NCBI RefSeq assembly: GCF_014646115.1
Contig: NZ_BMMV01000026.1
Location: forward strand, 49,120 to 113,119
Reading direction: 5' to 3'
Origin: Streptomyces camponoticapitis
GTDB taxonomy: Bacteria > Actinomycetota > Actinomycetes > Streptomycetales > Streptomycetaceae
DNA length: 64,000 nt
The notes under the pieces are model-generated. The model was not told the origin of the DNA and ran no database searches. It saw only the letters and a program-made list of their open reading frames with translations. Numbering within the stretch: position 1 is the stretch's first letter; every line of letters starts with the position of its first letter. Positions 44,805 to 53,138 of the stretch are shown here, piece after piece. The position numbers and the translations under genes were made by a program.

Positions 44805-46349
44805 TCAGCCGCCGGACACATCACGCTTCTCCAGTGGCCGTACCGCGGGCCCCTGGAGCACCGCACCGTCGACACCGAACCGCGAGCCGTGGCACGGGCA
44901 CTCCCACGCGGTCTCGGCGTCGTTGAACGCCACCAGACACCCCAGATGCGTACAGCGGGCGGACACCGCTCGGGCTACCCCGTCCGCGTCCCGGTAGACG
45001 GCGCAGCGCCGCCCGCCCACGCGTACCACCGCGCCGCTGCCGGGCGGGATCTCCGCGACCGAGTCGACGTGCGTGGTCCGCAGGCGGTCGCCGACGAAAT
45101 GCCGGCCGACCTCGACCTGCTGCTTCAGCAGGGCGGGCGCCTCCCGCACGGTGCTCTTCCAGCGCCTCGGGTCGTACAGACCGGCCCACGGCGGCTCGTG
45201 GCCGTCGATCAGCGCGGCCAGGAGCCCGCCGGCCATGACGCCACCGCTCATGCCCCAGCCACCGAAGCCGGTCGCCACGTACGTGTGGCGGGATCCGGCG
45301 TGGAAGGGACCCACGAGCGGCACGGTGTCGGAGGTCTCGTTGTCCTGGGCCGCCCAGCGGTAGGCGGTGTCACCGACCGGGAACCGGGCGCGCATCCAGG
45401 TGTCCAGCCGGCGGAATCCCCCGTGGGGGTCGCCGGTGCCGGGGGTGAAGCTCTCACCGGTGACGATCAGCAGGCGGTGGTCGTCGTCGAGCGGCGCGGT
45501 GCGTACCGACCGCTTTCCTTCCTCCTGCGTGATGTACATGCCGGTCGGCGCGATGCCCGCGGCGATCGGGGCGGCGATCACCAGTTCCCGGTGCGGGGAC
45601 AGGCGCGCGAAGGCCAGCGCCCGGTCGAAGACCGGAAAGTGGGTGGCGACCACGACGTCGCCCGCCGTCACGGTGTGGCCCGACTCGACGGTCACCCGGC
45701 AGGGGGAGCCTTCCGACAGGCCGGTGGCACGGGTGCGTTCGAAGATCAGACCGCCACGGGCCCGGAGGTCGTCGGCGAGCGCGAGCAGGTACTTGCGGGG
45801 GTGGAACTGGGCCTGCCCGTCCACCCGCACGGCGCCGCTCACCTCGTACGGCAGATCGGTGCGCTCCACGTATGTCGCCGCGAGCCCGGCCGCCGCGGCT
45901 GCCTCCCGCTCGGCCTTCAGTCCGGGTACGGCCCCGGGGTCCACGGCGTAGGTGTAGGCGGGGGCGCGTTCCAGGTCGCAGTCGATACCGAGGGTGGCGA
46001 CGATCTCGGCGACCCGTTCCACGGCGCCCTGCTGCGACTGGGCGTACAGCCGTGCGGACTCCTCGTCCCGGGTCCGGCGCAGCCGGTCGTAGACGAGGGT
46101 GTGCAGCGCGGACACCTTCGCGGTGGTGTAGCCGGTGACCCCGGCGGCGATCCGGTCGGCCTCCAGAACGGCGACCGTCCGGCCGGTACCGGCGAGTTCC
46201 CACGCCGTGCTGAGCCCGGCGATGCCGCCGCCCAGCACGGCCACGTCGACGGTGAGGTCCTTGGTGAGGGCCGGGTGGCGAGTGGCGTCGGCGGTGGTCG
46301 CCATCCAGAACGATTCGTCCGCTCCCGGCAGGGGCTGAGGGTCTGTCAT
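44805..46349 (-). CDS. FAD-dependent oxidoreductase with C-terminal Rieske [2Fe-2S] domain
   Basis: A 514-residue enzyme. The FAD motif is VAVLGGGIAGLSTAWEL at about residues 35-51, with the DAO-type core after it. The C-terminal Rieske cluster ligands are Cys466, His468, Cys484 and His487 (ARCTHLGC and CPCHGSRF). This is a typical actinobacterial arrangement, probably passing electrons from an amine or other substrate through FAD to the cluster. Substrate unknown. GAAAGG lies 5 bases before the ATG. Divergent region on its right faces the HxlR gene. Confidence 0.92.
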   Translation of the reverse strand: MTDPQPLPGADESFWMATTADATRHPALTKDLTVDVAVLGGGIAGLSTAWELAGTGRTVAVLEADRIAAGVTGYTTAKVSALHTLVYDRLRRTRDEESARLYAQSQQGAVERVAEIVATLGIDCDLERAPAYTYAVDPGAVPGLKAEREAAAAAGLAATYVERTDLPYEVSGAVRVDGQAQFHPRKYLLALADDLRARGGLIFERTRATGLSEGSPCRVTVESGHTVTAGDVVVATHFPVFDRALAFARLSPHRELVIAAPIAAGIAPTGMYITQEEGKRSVRTAPLDDDHRLLIVTGESFTPGTGDPHGGFRRLDTWMRARFPVGDTAYRWAAQDNETSDTVPLVGPFHAGSRHTYVATGFGGWGMSGGVMAGGLLAALIDGHEPPWAGLYDPRRWKSTVREAPALLKQQVEVGRHFVGDRLRTTHVDSVAEIPPGSGAVVRVGGRRCAVYRDADGVARAVSARCTHLGCLVAFNDAETAWECPCHGSRFGVDGAVLQGPAVRPLEKRDVSGG

Positions 46350-46536
46350 GTCAGCCTTTCAAGAGGGTCAGGTCTCAGGAGAGAGGCATCTGGTACCCGC
46401 CCCCTGAGCCCCGAAGCACTCTAGGCCGTGACCTTCCCGTTCCGCGGGACCCCGGCCGGGCGGTTGCTTCGTACGGGCCCGGTCGAGAGCCGTTGAACGC
46501 GAGATTGGTTCGGCGGGTGTCGGCCGTACCGGCACG

Positions 46537-46959
46537 TCAGCGGATGTCGTGGTCGGGGTGGGTCTCGTCGTACGCGTGCCGTGCCCCGGCGATGACGGCG
46601 CGATGCGCGAGGGACCAGTCGGCGAGCGCCTTGACCAGGTGGGTCAGGCCGGCCCCGGTCTCGGTCAGGCGGTAGTCGACGTGGGCCGGGACGGTCGGGT
46701 ACACGGTGCGCAGCACGAGGCCGTCACGTTCGAGCCGGCGCACGGTGAGGGTGAGCATGCGCTGGGAGATGCCGTCGATGGCGCGCTGGAGTTCACGGAA
46801 GCGACGTGGCCCGCCGGCCAGTTCGACGATCACGAGCACCGACCACTTGTCGCCGATGCGGTCCAGGACATCGCGGATGCCGCAGTCGGGGTGGTCCTCG
46901 CCTCCGCATGGGTCGAGGTCGGCGGGGGAGCTGGTTACCCCGGTGTGCGTGAGTGACAT
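46537..46959 (-). CDS. HxlR-family transcriptional regulator
   Basis: A 140-residue winged helix protein. CGIRDVLDRIGDKWSVLVI is the HxlR opening, followed by GGPRRFRELQRAIDGISQRM and VRRLERDGLV. C-terminal DYRLTETGAGL is the wing. The HxlR group senses quinones, aldehydes or reactive species via a cysteine; Cys28 in PDCGIRD is in the expected place. Divergent from the NmrA-like reductase 88 bases away, as in the QorR/quinone-reductase pair, so it probably represses that gene. AGAAGG precedes the ATG. Confidence 0.9.
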   Translation of the reverse strand: MSLTHTGVTSSPADLDPCGGEDHPDCGIRDVLDRIGDKWSVLVIVELAGGPRRFRELQRAIDGISQRMLTLTVRRLERDGLVLRTVYPTVPAHVDYRLTETGAGLTHLVKALADWSLAHRAVIAGARHAYDETHPDHDIR

Positions 46960-47047
46960 CAGACTGCCTTCTTGTGGCCGGTGGGCGTGCGGTCGAGGAT
47001 CAAGCGTAGTTACTGATGAGAACCACGACGAAAGACTGCGACTGATC

Positions 47048-47884
47048 ATGATTCTGGTGACCGGAGCGAACGGAAACCTCGGCTCGGCCACTCTCGCGGC
47101 GCTGCACGCCCGCGGTGCCGCTGCGACGGGCGGCAGCCGCACGCCGGGGGAGGGGATGCGGCGTCTCGACTTCGACGACCACCTGAGCCTCGACCTCGCC
47201 GGTGTGTCGGTCCTGGTGCTCGTCTCCGCCGGCTACGCCGAGGACGACCAGGTCGTCGCCCGGCACGCGGCGATCCTGGCCGCCGCCGTCCGTGACGGTG
47301 TCGGCCACGTCGTCTACACGAGCCTGACCACCGCCGGCGATCACCTCGCTTTCGCTCTCGCCCACCGTGCGACCGAGCGCCTGGTGCGGGCGAGCGGGTT
47401 GCCCTGGACGATCCTGCGCAACGGCCTGTACGCCGAGCTCTTCGGCGGTCTGCTGATGTGGGCCGGCAACGGTGTGGAGTCCGCCTTCGTGGAGTCCCCC
47501 TTCGGGGAGGGCGCCCTGGCCGCCGTCCCGCGAGAGGATCTGGCCGAGGCCGCGGCGGTGGTGGCATCGGATCCCGCACCTCATGGCGGGCGCGTCTACG
47601 AACTCGTCGGCACGCCGATCACGGCGGGACAGGTGGCCGACGCGATCGGCGTCGCGCATCGCCCCATCGGCCTCGGTGAGCACCGTCGCCGGCTGCTCGA
47701 CGAGACGGCGGGGCTGCTGCCCTTCCAGCCGCCGATGCTGGCCTCGATAGCCACCGGGGTCCGGCACGGCTTCCTGGGCGGTACCGCACCCGACCTCACC
47801 GAGCTTCTTGGCCGGGCGGTCCGCGATCCACTGGCTGTGGCGGTCGCGGTCGCGTCCGCCGCCGGGCCGGAAGCGAAGTCCTAG
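47048..47884 (+). CDS. NmrA-like NAD(P)H-binding reductase
   Basis: A 278-residue Rossmann protein. LVTGANGNLGSATL is the NADPH loop. HVVYTSLTT and the DGxHAATERLVRASGLPWTILRNG-type region (ATERLVRASGLPWTILRNG) resemble QorB/NmrA-like quinone reductases. It probably reduces quinones or similar electrophiles under HxlR control. ATG start, with AT-rich TAGTTACTGATGAGAAC-like sequence upstream that may be the operator. Confidence 0.88.
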   Translation: MILVTGANGNLGSATLAALHARGAAATGGSRTPGEGMRRLDFDDHLSLDLAGVSVLVLVSAGYAEDDQVVARHAAILAAAVRDGVGHVVYTSLTTAGDHLAFALAHRATERLVRASGLPWTILRNGLYAELFGGLLMWAGNGVESAFVESPFGEGALAAVPREDLAEAAAVVASDPAPHGGRVYELVGTPITAGQVADAIGVAHRPIGLGEHRRRLLDETAGLLPFQPPMLASIATGVRHGFLGGTAPDLTELLGRAVRDPLAVAVAVASAAGPEAKS

Positions 47885-48169
47885 CGAGGAGAGCGGTACG
47901 CGCTCGACGGCGGAAATGAGTCCTCCCCGCGATGGCGCCGGGAATGAGGCCCCGCCCCGCGCGGATGAACCGCTTGAAGAGGTTCGGCGGTGATCAGCAC
48001 CCGCCGAGAAGCGCTCTCGGCCGGCTCTCACACGGCACGTGCACCCCGCCCGACAGCCGACAGGCGGCGGCCTCGCCGACCGCCTGCCACAGTGAGAGGT
48101 GTGCGGCCGTCCGCGCCGGGTACCCGGTGGCCGGCCCACTCGGGGCCCTTGACCAGGGCTGGAGGGCTG

Positions 48170-48478
48170 ATGGCCGTACGACATCGATTGATCGAGTGGT
48201 CCGTGTCGGACGTCGGGGCGGTGCTCGCCGACGGGACGCGCGACGGCGACGGGGCGCTCGGACCGGGGCTCCGGAGAGGGGCCCGGCCGGAGGTCTCCGC
48301 CTCCTGCCACCCAGGGGGCGGCGTGCACGGAGCCAACGCTCCCCGTGCGCTCCGCCCGGCCTCCCGTGTGTCGCGCGGCCCGGACCCGTGGCCCGCGACG
48401 GGTGGGTTCCGCGCGGTGAGAAGCGCGCAGTCAACGGCTCCGGAGTCGGATCCGCGGTACCGCAGAGTGATGAGGTGA
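48170..48478 (+). pseudogene. Remnant of an SRPBCC-family gene
   Basis: A start codon with a good Shine-Dalgarno (GGAGGG) opens MAVRHRLIEWSVSDVGAVLA, which resembles the opening of Streptomyces SRPBCC/polyketide-cyclase-like proteins (MAVRHRLI...VWAVLADG). After DGTR the sequence is unlike that family apart from ARPEVSAS; the ligand-binding barrel is missing. The frame stays open for 102 codons to 48478. A decayed gene beside the gas vesicle block. The link to the family rests on memory of related N-termini. Confidence 0.5.
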
Positions 48479-48482
48479 GTCC

Positions 48483-49169
48483 ATGCTGGGTCTGCTCGGA
48501 ACGTACGACCAGCAAGGCCGTGTGATGCTGCCGCGCGGCGTCTACGGGCCGCAGGGAGACACGTTGCTGCTCCGTGAAGCCCTGGAACGGGAGACGGTCG
48601 GCACCGGGTCGGCGGTCCTTGACGTCGGCACGGGCTCCGGATATCTCGCTCTCGCCGCGGCACGGCGGGGCGCGAGCGTGACAGCCGTGGACCGCACGCG
48701 CCGCGCCGTCCTCGCGACCCGGCTGAACGCCGCGCTCGCCGGGCTCCGGGTCGAGGCCGTCCGAGGTGATCTTCTCGCCCCCGCCGTCGGCAGGCGGTTT
48801 CACCTCATCCTCAGCAATCCGCCGTACGTACCCGCGCCGGACGCCGCCCTGCCCGTACGGGGCCCGGCCAGGGCGTGGGACGCCGGGCACGACGGCCGCC
48901 TGGTCGTCGACCGGCTGTGCGACGGGGCGGCGGGCCTGCTCCGGCCCGGCGGGGCGCTGCTGGTCGTTCACTCGGCGCTGTGCGGGGTACCCGCGACCCT
49001 GGAGCGAATGGAGCGCGCGGGTCTGCGGGCCGAGGTGACCGATCGCCGCTCCGTGCCCTTCGGCCCCGTACTGGCCTCGCGGAGGCAGTGGCTGCTGGCG
49101 CGCGGTCTGATCGCGCCCGATGACGAGAAGGAAGAGCTGGTGATCATCCGTGCCGAACGCGTCGAGTGA
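48483..49169 (+). CDS. HemK2/MTQ2-type protein methyltransferase
   Basis: A 228-residue methyltransferase. VLDVGTGSGYLALAAAR is SAM motif I, and SNPPYVPAPD carries the NPPY motif (112-115) that marks enzymes methylating glutamine or nucleic-acid amino groups. MLPRGVYGPQGDTLLL is typical of the HemK2 group. Substrate not established here. It overlaps the start of the CDGSH gene by 20 bases, so translation is coupled. It lies between the SRPBCC remnant and the iron-sulphur gene. Confidence 0.85.
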   Translation: MLGLLGTYDQQGRVMLPRGVYGPQGDTLLLREALERETVGTGSAVLDVGTGSGYLALAAARRGASVTAVDRTRRAVLATRLNAALAGLRVEAVRGDLLAPAVGRRFHLILSNPPYVPAPDAALPVRGPARAWDAGHDGRLVVDRLCDGAAGLLRPGGALLVVHSALCGVPATLERMERAGLRAEVTDRRSVPFGPVLASRRQWLLARGLIAPDDEKEELVIIRAERVE

Positions 49170-49422
49170 CAGGTCCTGCCGCGTCACCCCGACACGGGAC
49201 GGGCCGTTCCTGGTCCAGGGTCCCGTCGAGGTGACCCTGGACGACGGGAGGACGGTGCGGTCGGACCGGTTCACCGTGGCCCTGTGCGCCTGTCGACGCA
49301 GCCGGACCTATCCCTGGTGCGACACCAGTCACCGCCGCAGGGGCAGGGACTCCGGCGCGCCCCGGGACGGTTCGGGCCCTGTGCGCCGTTCGGGTGATGC
49401 GAGTGGGGAGGCCCACGAGTGA
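49150..49422 (+). CDS. CDGSH-type iron-sulphur domain protein
   Basis: A 90-residue protein. The ligands for a [2Fe-2S] cluster are Cys46, Cys48, Cys57 and His61 in the motif CACRRSRTYPWCDTSH, with the usual C-x-C-x2-(S/T)-x3-P-x-C-D-x2-H pattern. Bacterial CDGSH proteins carry redox-active, pH-sensitive clusters. The GTG start at 49150 overlaps the methyltransferase, and its end overlaps the next gene by 4 bases. A basic C-terminal tail follows. Confidence 0.9.
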   Translation: MPNASSDRSCRVTPTRDGPFLVQGPVEVTLDDGRTVRSDRFTVALCACRRSRTYPWCDTSHRRRGRDSGAPRDGSGPVRRSGDASGEAHE

Positions 49423-50441
49423 GGCCGGGAGAGCTGACCCATGCCGGGCTGAGCGGGCCCGTCCTGCCAACGGGTCGCGGCGAGTTCAGCGACGGAGTCC
49501 TCCGTGCGCTGCGTGGTCACCCCGAACGGGAGAGCCCTCTGCCGTCGGACGGCGCGGTCGGCAGGGCCGATCCGTACGGGGAGGACCTGCACCTGGCGCT
49601 GTACCTCTGCTACGAACTGCATTACCGCGGGTTCCGGGGCGTCGACCCCGCCTGGGAGTGGCACCCGGCACTGCTCGGTTTGCGGGCCGCTCTGGAACGC
49701 CGCTTCCTGGACGCGCTGCGCAGGGACACGGAAGACCGCCCCCACGGCGCTGACGAAGCGTTCGACCAGATCCTGGTCGAGCCGCTGCACGGCACGGGGC
49801 TTTCGTACTTCCTCCGGGACGAGGGGGAGCTGTGGCACCTGCGCGAGTACGCGGCCCAGCGTTCGCTCTACCACCTCAAGGAGGCCGATCCGCATGCCTG
49901 GGTGATCCCCCGGCTGCGAGGCAGGGCCAAGGCCGCCATGGTCGCGGTGGAGTTCGACGAGTACGGGGGCGGTGACGCGGACCGCATGCACTCGCGGCTG
50001 TTCGCGGACCTGATGACGGACCTTGGTCTGGACACGACGTACGGCCGGTACGTGGACGCCGCGACGGCGGAGATGCTGGCGAACGTCAACCTGATGTCGA
50101 TGTTCGGGCTGCACCGCGCCCTGCGGGGCGCCCTGGTGGGGCACTTCGCCGCTGTGGAGGTAACCTCCTCGCCCGCCTCCCGCCGGCTGGCCGAGGCGAT
50201 GCGGCGGGCGGACGCGGGAGAGGCGGCGGTCCACTTCTACGCCGAGCATGTGGAGGCCGACGCCGTCCACGAACAGGTGGTACGCCGGGAGGTCGTCGGC
50301 GGGCTGCTGGAGGACGAGCCGTGGCTGGAGGCGGACATCGCCTTCGGCGTCGCGGCCACCGATCTGCTGGACGCCCGCATCGGGGAGCGGACACTCGCCG
50401 CCTGGCAAGACGGCCGGTCGAGCCTGCGGACACCGCTGTGA
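49419..50441 (+). CDS. Iron-containing redox enzyme family protein (haem oxygenase-like fold)
   Basis: A 340-residue helical protein resembling the haem-oxygenase-like di-iron oxidase (HDO) superfamily. LYLCYELHYRGF, then DEGELWHLREYAAQRSLYHL, then VAVEFDEYGGG and HFYAEHVEADAVHEQ contain the His/Glu residues expected as iron ligands. It may oxidise or cleave a small substrate. The GTG start overlaps the CDGSH stop by 4 bases, so the two are probably coupled and the cluster may feed electrons. Confidence 0.82.
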   Translation: MRPGELTHAGLSGPVLPTGRGEFSDGVLRALRGHPERESPLPSDGAVGRADPYGEDLHLALYLCYELHYRGFRGVDPAWEWHPALLGLRAALERRFLDALRRDTEDRPHGADEAFDQILVEPLHGTGLSYFLRDEGELWHLREYAAQRSLYHLKEADPHAWVIPRLRGRAKAAMVAVEFDEYGGGDADRMHSRLFADLMTDLGLDTTYGRYVDAATAEMLANVNLMSMFGLHRALRGALVGHFAAVEVTSSPASRRLAEAMRRADAGEAAVHFYAEHVEADAVHEQVVRREVVGGLLEDEPWLEADIAFGVAATDLLDARIGERTLAAWQDGRSSLRTPL

Positions 50442-50454
50442 CGGCTCGCGGACG

Positions 50455-50574
50455 CATGTGATCCTGTGCGGCCAGGTCGCCGGGCAGTGCGTGCTCCACT
50501 CCGCGCTGGACGCGCCCATCCGCCACCTCCGGGTGACCGTGCCCGAGGACGCCCTGGCGCACATCCACTTCTGA
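50455..50574 (+). pseudogene. Remnant of an isochorismatase-like cysteine hydrolase
   Basis: Reading HVILCGQVAGQCVLHSALDA, then IRHLRVTVPEDALAHIH, this stretch contains the nucleophilic cysteine region (GQ...QCV..SALDA) and the next helix of the isochorismatase-like family. The upstream part is absent, replaced by the end of the redox enzyme gene in another frame, and the rest of the C-terminus is lost after a stop at 50574. No start of its own. A decay product next to gvpO. Confidence 0.55.
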
Positions 50575-50778
50575 CTTCCCGTCCGCGGAGGACGAAGCCG
50601 AGGACAACGCGGCCCTGAACGCGCCTGGGAACTCGACCGGTTGGGAGCCCCATCGCCCCGGCCACCCTTCCGGCGTACCGGCGCCCGACAGCGCGAAACG
50701 GTGCCGCGTCTGCGATCGGGCCGTCTGCGCCGCTCCGCTCAAGATGCGGCCCGGTCGAAGACCGACAGACTTGTGATC

Positions 50779-51099
50779 ATGGCAGAGCAACGTCGTACGC
50801 GGACCCGGTCCGCTTCCCCGCCCCGAGGCCGGAGTACGGCCACGGCCGCGGATCCCAGGGGGGCCGCCAGCGCCGCGGCCGAGGAGCTCGAAGGGCTGAT
50901 CGGCCACCGCCCGGAGGGCGTGTCGGCCGTGCGGCGTACCGACGACGGGTGGCGTGCGGTCGTCGACGTTCTCGAAGTGCCTCGGATCCCGGACACGACG
51001 AGTCTGCTCGCCGCGTACGAGGTGCTGCTGGACCAGGACGGGGCGCTTGTGGAGTACCGCCGGCTGCGGCGCTACCGACGCGGGTCCGCCGACCAGTGA
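50779..51099 (+). CDS. gvpO: Gas vesicle protein GvpO
   Basis: A 106-residue protein. After a basic, low-complexity N-terminus, ASAAAEELEGLIGHRPEGVS, WRAVVDVLEVPRIPDTTSLL and YEVLLDQDGALVEYRRLRRY match GvpO, an actinobacterial and haloarchaeal gas vesicle protein required for assembly. It is first in the gvp operon, as in the S. coelicolor order O-A-F-G... ATG start without a clear Shine-Dalgarno. Confidence 0.9.
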   Translation: MAEQRRTRTRSASPPRGRSTATAADPRGAASAAAEELEGLIGHRPEGVSAVRRTDDGWRAVVDVLEVPRIPDTTSLLAAYEVLLDQDGALVEYRRLRRYRRGSADQ

Positions 51100-51156
51100 C
51101 CGGCGACCGGTCGACCGCGGTGACCCGGCTTCCATACCGCTGAGAGGACTCTCCCG

Positions 51157-51675
51157 ATGCCCACGACGACCACGTATTCGGACGAGGCGCTGTGTCCGCC
51201 CCGCGCCGGCACGCTCTACGACGTACTGGAGCTCATTCTCGACCGCGGCATGGTGATCGACGTGTTCCTCCGGGTCTCCCTGGTCGGCATCGAGATCCTC
51301 AAGATTGACGTGCGGATCGTCGTCGCGAGTGTGGACACCTATCTGCGCTTCGCCGAGGCGTGCAACCGCCTCGACCTGGAGCGTGACTCCCGCAGCACCA
51401 CCGTTCCCGAACTACTCGGAGGGGGCGCGGCCCGGAAGGTCGGCAAGCGCAAGGTCAAGAACGCCGCCGAGTCCGTGGGCGACACCGTACGCAAGGCCGT
51501 CGGCGGTCGCGGCGACGACGACCAGGAAGACGACGAGCGGGACGACGATATGCGGGACTACGACGAGGACGACGAGTCGGAGGAGTACGAGGAGCAGGAG
51601 GAGAAGACACGGCCCCGCCGGCGGACGCCCTCACGCTCCGGCGGTCCCGCCCGCCGCTCGGTGAGGACCCGGTGA
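51157..51675 (+). CDS. gvpA: Gas vesicle structural protein GvpA, extended
   Basis: A 172-residue protein. Residues 20-66 are the vesicle-shell core: LYDVLELILDRGMVIDVFLR, VSLVGIEILKIDVRIVVASV, then DTYLRFAEAC. This core is the amphipathic beta-beta unit that forms the ribbed wall. A basic linker (KVGKRKVKNAAES) leads to a very acidic tail (DDDQEDDERDDD...YEEQEEK) and an arginine-rich end. Typical GvpA is 70-ish residues in cyanobacteria; Streptomyces forms are longer. AGAGGA precedes the ATG. Overlaps the next gene by 4 bases. Confidence 0.92.
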   Translation: MPTTTTYSDEALCPPRAGTLYDVLELILDRGMVIDVFLRVSLVGIEILKIDVRIVVASVDTYLRFAEACNRLDLERDSRSTTVPELLGGGAARKVGKRKVKNAAESVGDTVRKAVGGRGDDDQEDDERDDDMRDYDEDDESEEYEEQEEKTRPRRRTPSRSGGPARRSVRTR

Positions 51676-52421
51676 TGACGAGCGGAAATGTGTACGTCTA
51701 CGCGATCGTTCCCGCCGGTACCGTGCTGCCGGCGGACTGCGCCGGGGTGGACGACCCGCCCGCCGTGGTGCGTGTCGTCGAGGAAGGCCCGGTCGCCGCG
51801 GTCGTCAGTGCGTCGCCGCTCAAGTTGCGGGCTCGCCGACGGGACCTCATCGCCCACCAGGAGTTGCTGACGCGGCTCTCGGAGGACGGACCGGTGATTC
51901 CGATGCGTTTCGGGATGGTCGCGCCGGACGAAGAGGCGGTCCGCAGGCAATTGTCCGGCTCTCGCGCGACCCATCTCGCCGTGCTGCACCAACTGGACGG
52001 CAGGGTCGAGGTCAATGTGAAGGTGCTGACCGCTCCCGACGCGCTCGGAGCCCTCGTCGAACAGGACGAGAGGGTCCGCGGCCTTCGTGAAGCGGCGCGG
52101 GTGAGGCCGGGCCACGAGGCGAATCTACGGCTGGGTGAAGCCGTTGCCGCGGCCCTGGCCCAACGGGCGGCCGCCGCCGGTCGGCGGGTTCTGGACGAAC
52201 TCTCGTCCCTGGCGCACGCCGTGGCCGCGGGCCCGGAAGTCCGGGGTTGCGAGCTCAACGCGTCCTTCCTGGTCGGGCGGGACGAGTACGCCGTGTTCCG
52301 GGCGTCCGCCGAACGGCTGGCGGCGCACTGGCGGGAGCACGCGGAGCTTCGGGTGGCCGGTCCACTGCCGTGCTACAGCTTCGTCGCGGCAGAAGGCGCT
52401 CCCGCTCCGGCCGAGGTCTGA
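51672..52421 (+). CDS. gvpF: Gas vesicle protein GvpF/L family, first copy
   Basis: A 249-residue protein. VYVYAIVPAG, VVRVVEEGPVAAVVS, DLIAHQELLTRLSEDGPVIP and MRFG are characteristic of the GvpF/GvpL family; the C-terminal PLPCYSFVA is its terminal motif. GvpF probably nucleates or caps vesicle assembly. The start is GTG at 51672 or ATG at 51675, overlapping the end of gvpA. Assigned gvpF by position. Confidence 0.9.
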   Translation: MMTSGNVYVYAIVPAGTVLPADCAGVDDPPAVVRVVEEGPVAAVVSASPLKLRARRRDLIAHQELLTRLSEDGPVIPMRFGMVAPDEEAVRRQLSGSRATHLAVLHQLDGRVEVNVKVLTAPDALGALVEQDERVRGLREAARVRPGHEANLRLGEAVAAALAQRAAAAGRRVLDELSSLAHAVAAGPEVRGCELNASFLVGRDEYAVFRASAERLAAHWREHAELRVAGPLPCYSFVAAEGAPAPAEV

Positions 52422-52422
52422 G

Positions 52423-52761
52423 ATGGGTCTGATCACCGGGCTTCTCACGCTCCCCCTGGCGCCGGTCCACGGGGTGGTGTGGGTGGCGGATCAGCTCTAC
52501 GGCGCGGCGGACCGCGAACTGAACGACCCCGGCGTTCTGCGGGCGCAACTGGCCGCTCTGAACCAGGAGTTCGAGGACGGGCAGCTGAGCGCCGAGGAGT
52601 TCGAGCGAGAAGAGGAACGGCTCCTCGACCGGCTGCACGACTCCGGGGGAGCCGGTCATGGCCGGCTCGCGGATTCCTCCCAAGTCACCGAGGCGCAGCG
52701 GGAGCCGGAGGACGAAGAGGCCGAGACGGACGACGGCCATGCCGAGGACGAGAAGGACTGA
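52423..52761 (+). CDS. gvpG: Gas vesicle protein GvpG
   Basis: A 112-residue protein. MGLITGLLTLPLAPVHGVVW and the following VADQLYGAADREL are the GvpG opening. Helical QLAALNQEFEDGQLSAEEFE, then EEERLLDRL matches the family's alpha-helical core. The acidic tail (EDEEAETDDGHAEDEKD) resembles the tail of gvpA. ATG at 52423, 1 base after the gvpF stop codon. Confidence 0.9.
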   Translation: MGLITGLLTLPLAPVHGVVWVADQLYGAADRELNDPGVLRAQLAALNQEFEDGQLSAEEFEREEERLLDRLHDSGGAGHGRLADSSQVTEAQREPEDEEAETDDGHAEDEKD

Positions 52762-52769
52762 GGCCCACC

Positions 52770-53138
52770 ATGACAGACATCGACTTCAGGCAGGGACCGC
52801 AAGATTCGTATCCCGTCCCCGGACCGGGCAGCAGCAGTCTCGCCGACATCCTCGAACGCGTCCTGGACAAAGGCATCGTGATCGCGGGCGACATCAAGAT
52901 CGACCTGTTGGACATCGAACTGCTCACCATTCGTCTCCGGCTCTTCGTCGCCTCGGTCGACACGGCGAAGAAGGCCGGGATCGACTGGTGGGAGACCGAT
53001 CCCGCGCTCAGCTCCAAGGCGTCCCGCAACGCCCTGGAGGACGAGAACCGCGATCTGCGCCGACGGCTGGAGTGTCTTGAGTCCGGCGAGGGAGAGAGAA
53101 CAGCACCCGAAAGCCTCACGGAGGATTCAGCCGGATGA
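52770..53138 (+). CDS. gvpJ: GvpA-like gas vesicle protein, GvpJ position
   Basis: A 122-residue protein. SLADILERVLDKGIVIAGDI, KIDLLDIELLTIRLRLFVAS and VDTAKKAGIDWW match the GvpA-like shell fold used by GvpJ and GvpS. A polar C-terminus with coiled-coil potential (LEDENRDLRRRLECLESG) follows. The ATG follows gvpG by 8 bases. Assigned gvpJ by gene order compared with the S. coelicolor cluster. Confidence 0.82.
   Translation: MTDIDFRQGPQDSYPVPGPGSSSLADILERVLDKGIVIAGDIKIDLLDIELLTIRLRLFVASVDTAKKAGIDWWETDPALSSKASRNALEDENRDLRRRLECLESGEGERTAPESLTEDSAG

Noticed and set aside
44889..46424. Long frame on the plus strand across the Rieske-FAD oxidoreductase
   Set aside because: The minus-strand gene has the FAD loop and Rieske ligands; the opposite frame does not resemble any family.
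47994..49274. Minus-strand frame of 426 codons across the methyltransferase and CDGSH genes
   Set aside because: It covers clear plus-strand genes (NPPY, CDGSH motifs) and has no domain of its own.
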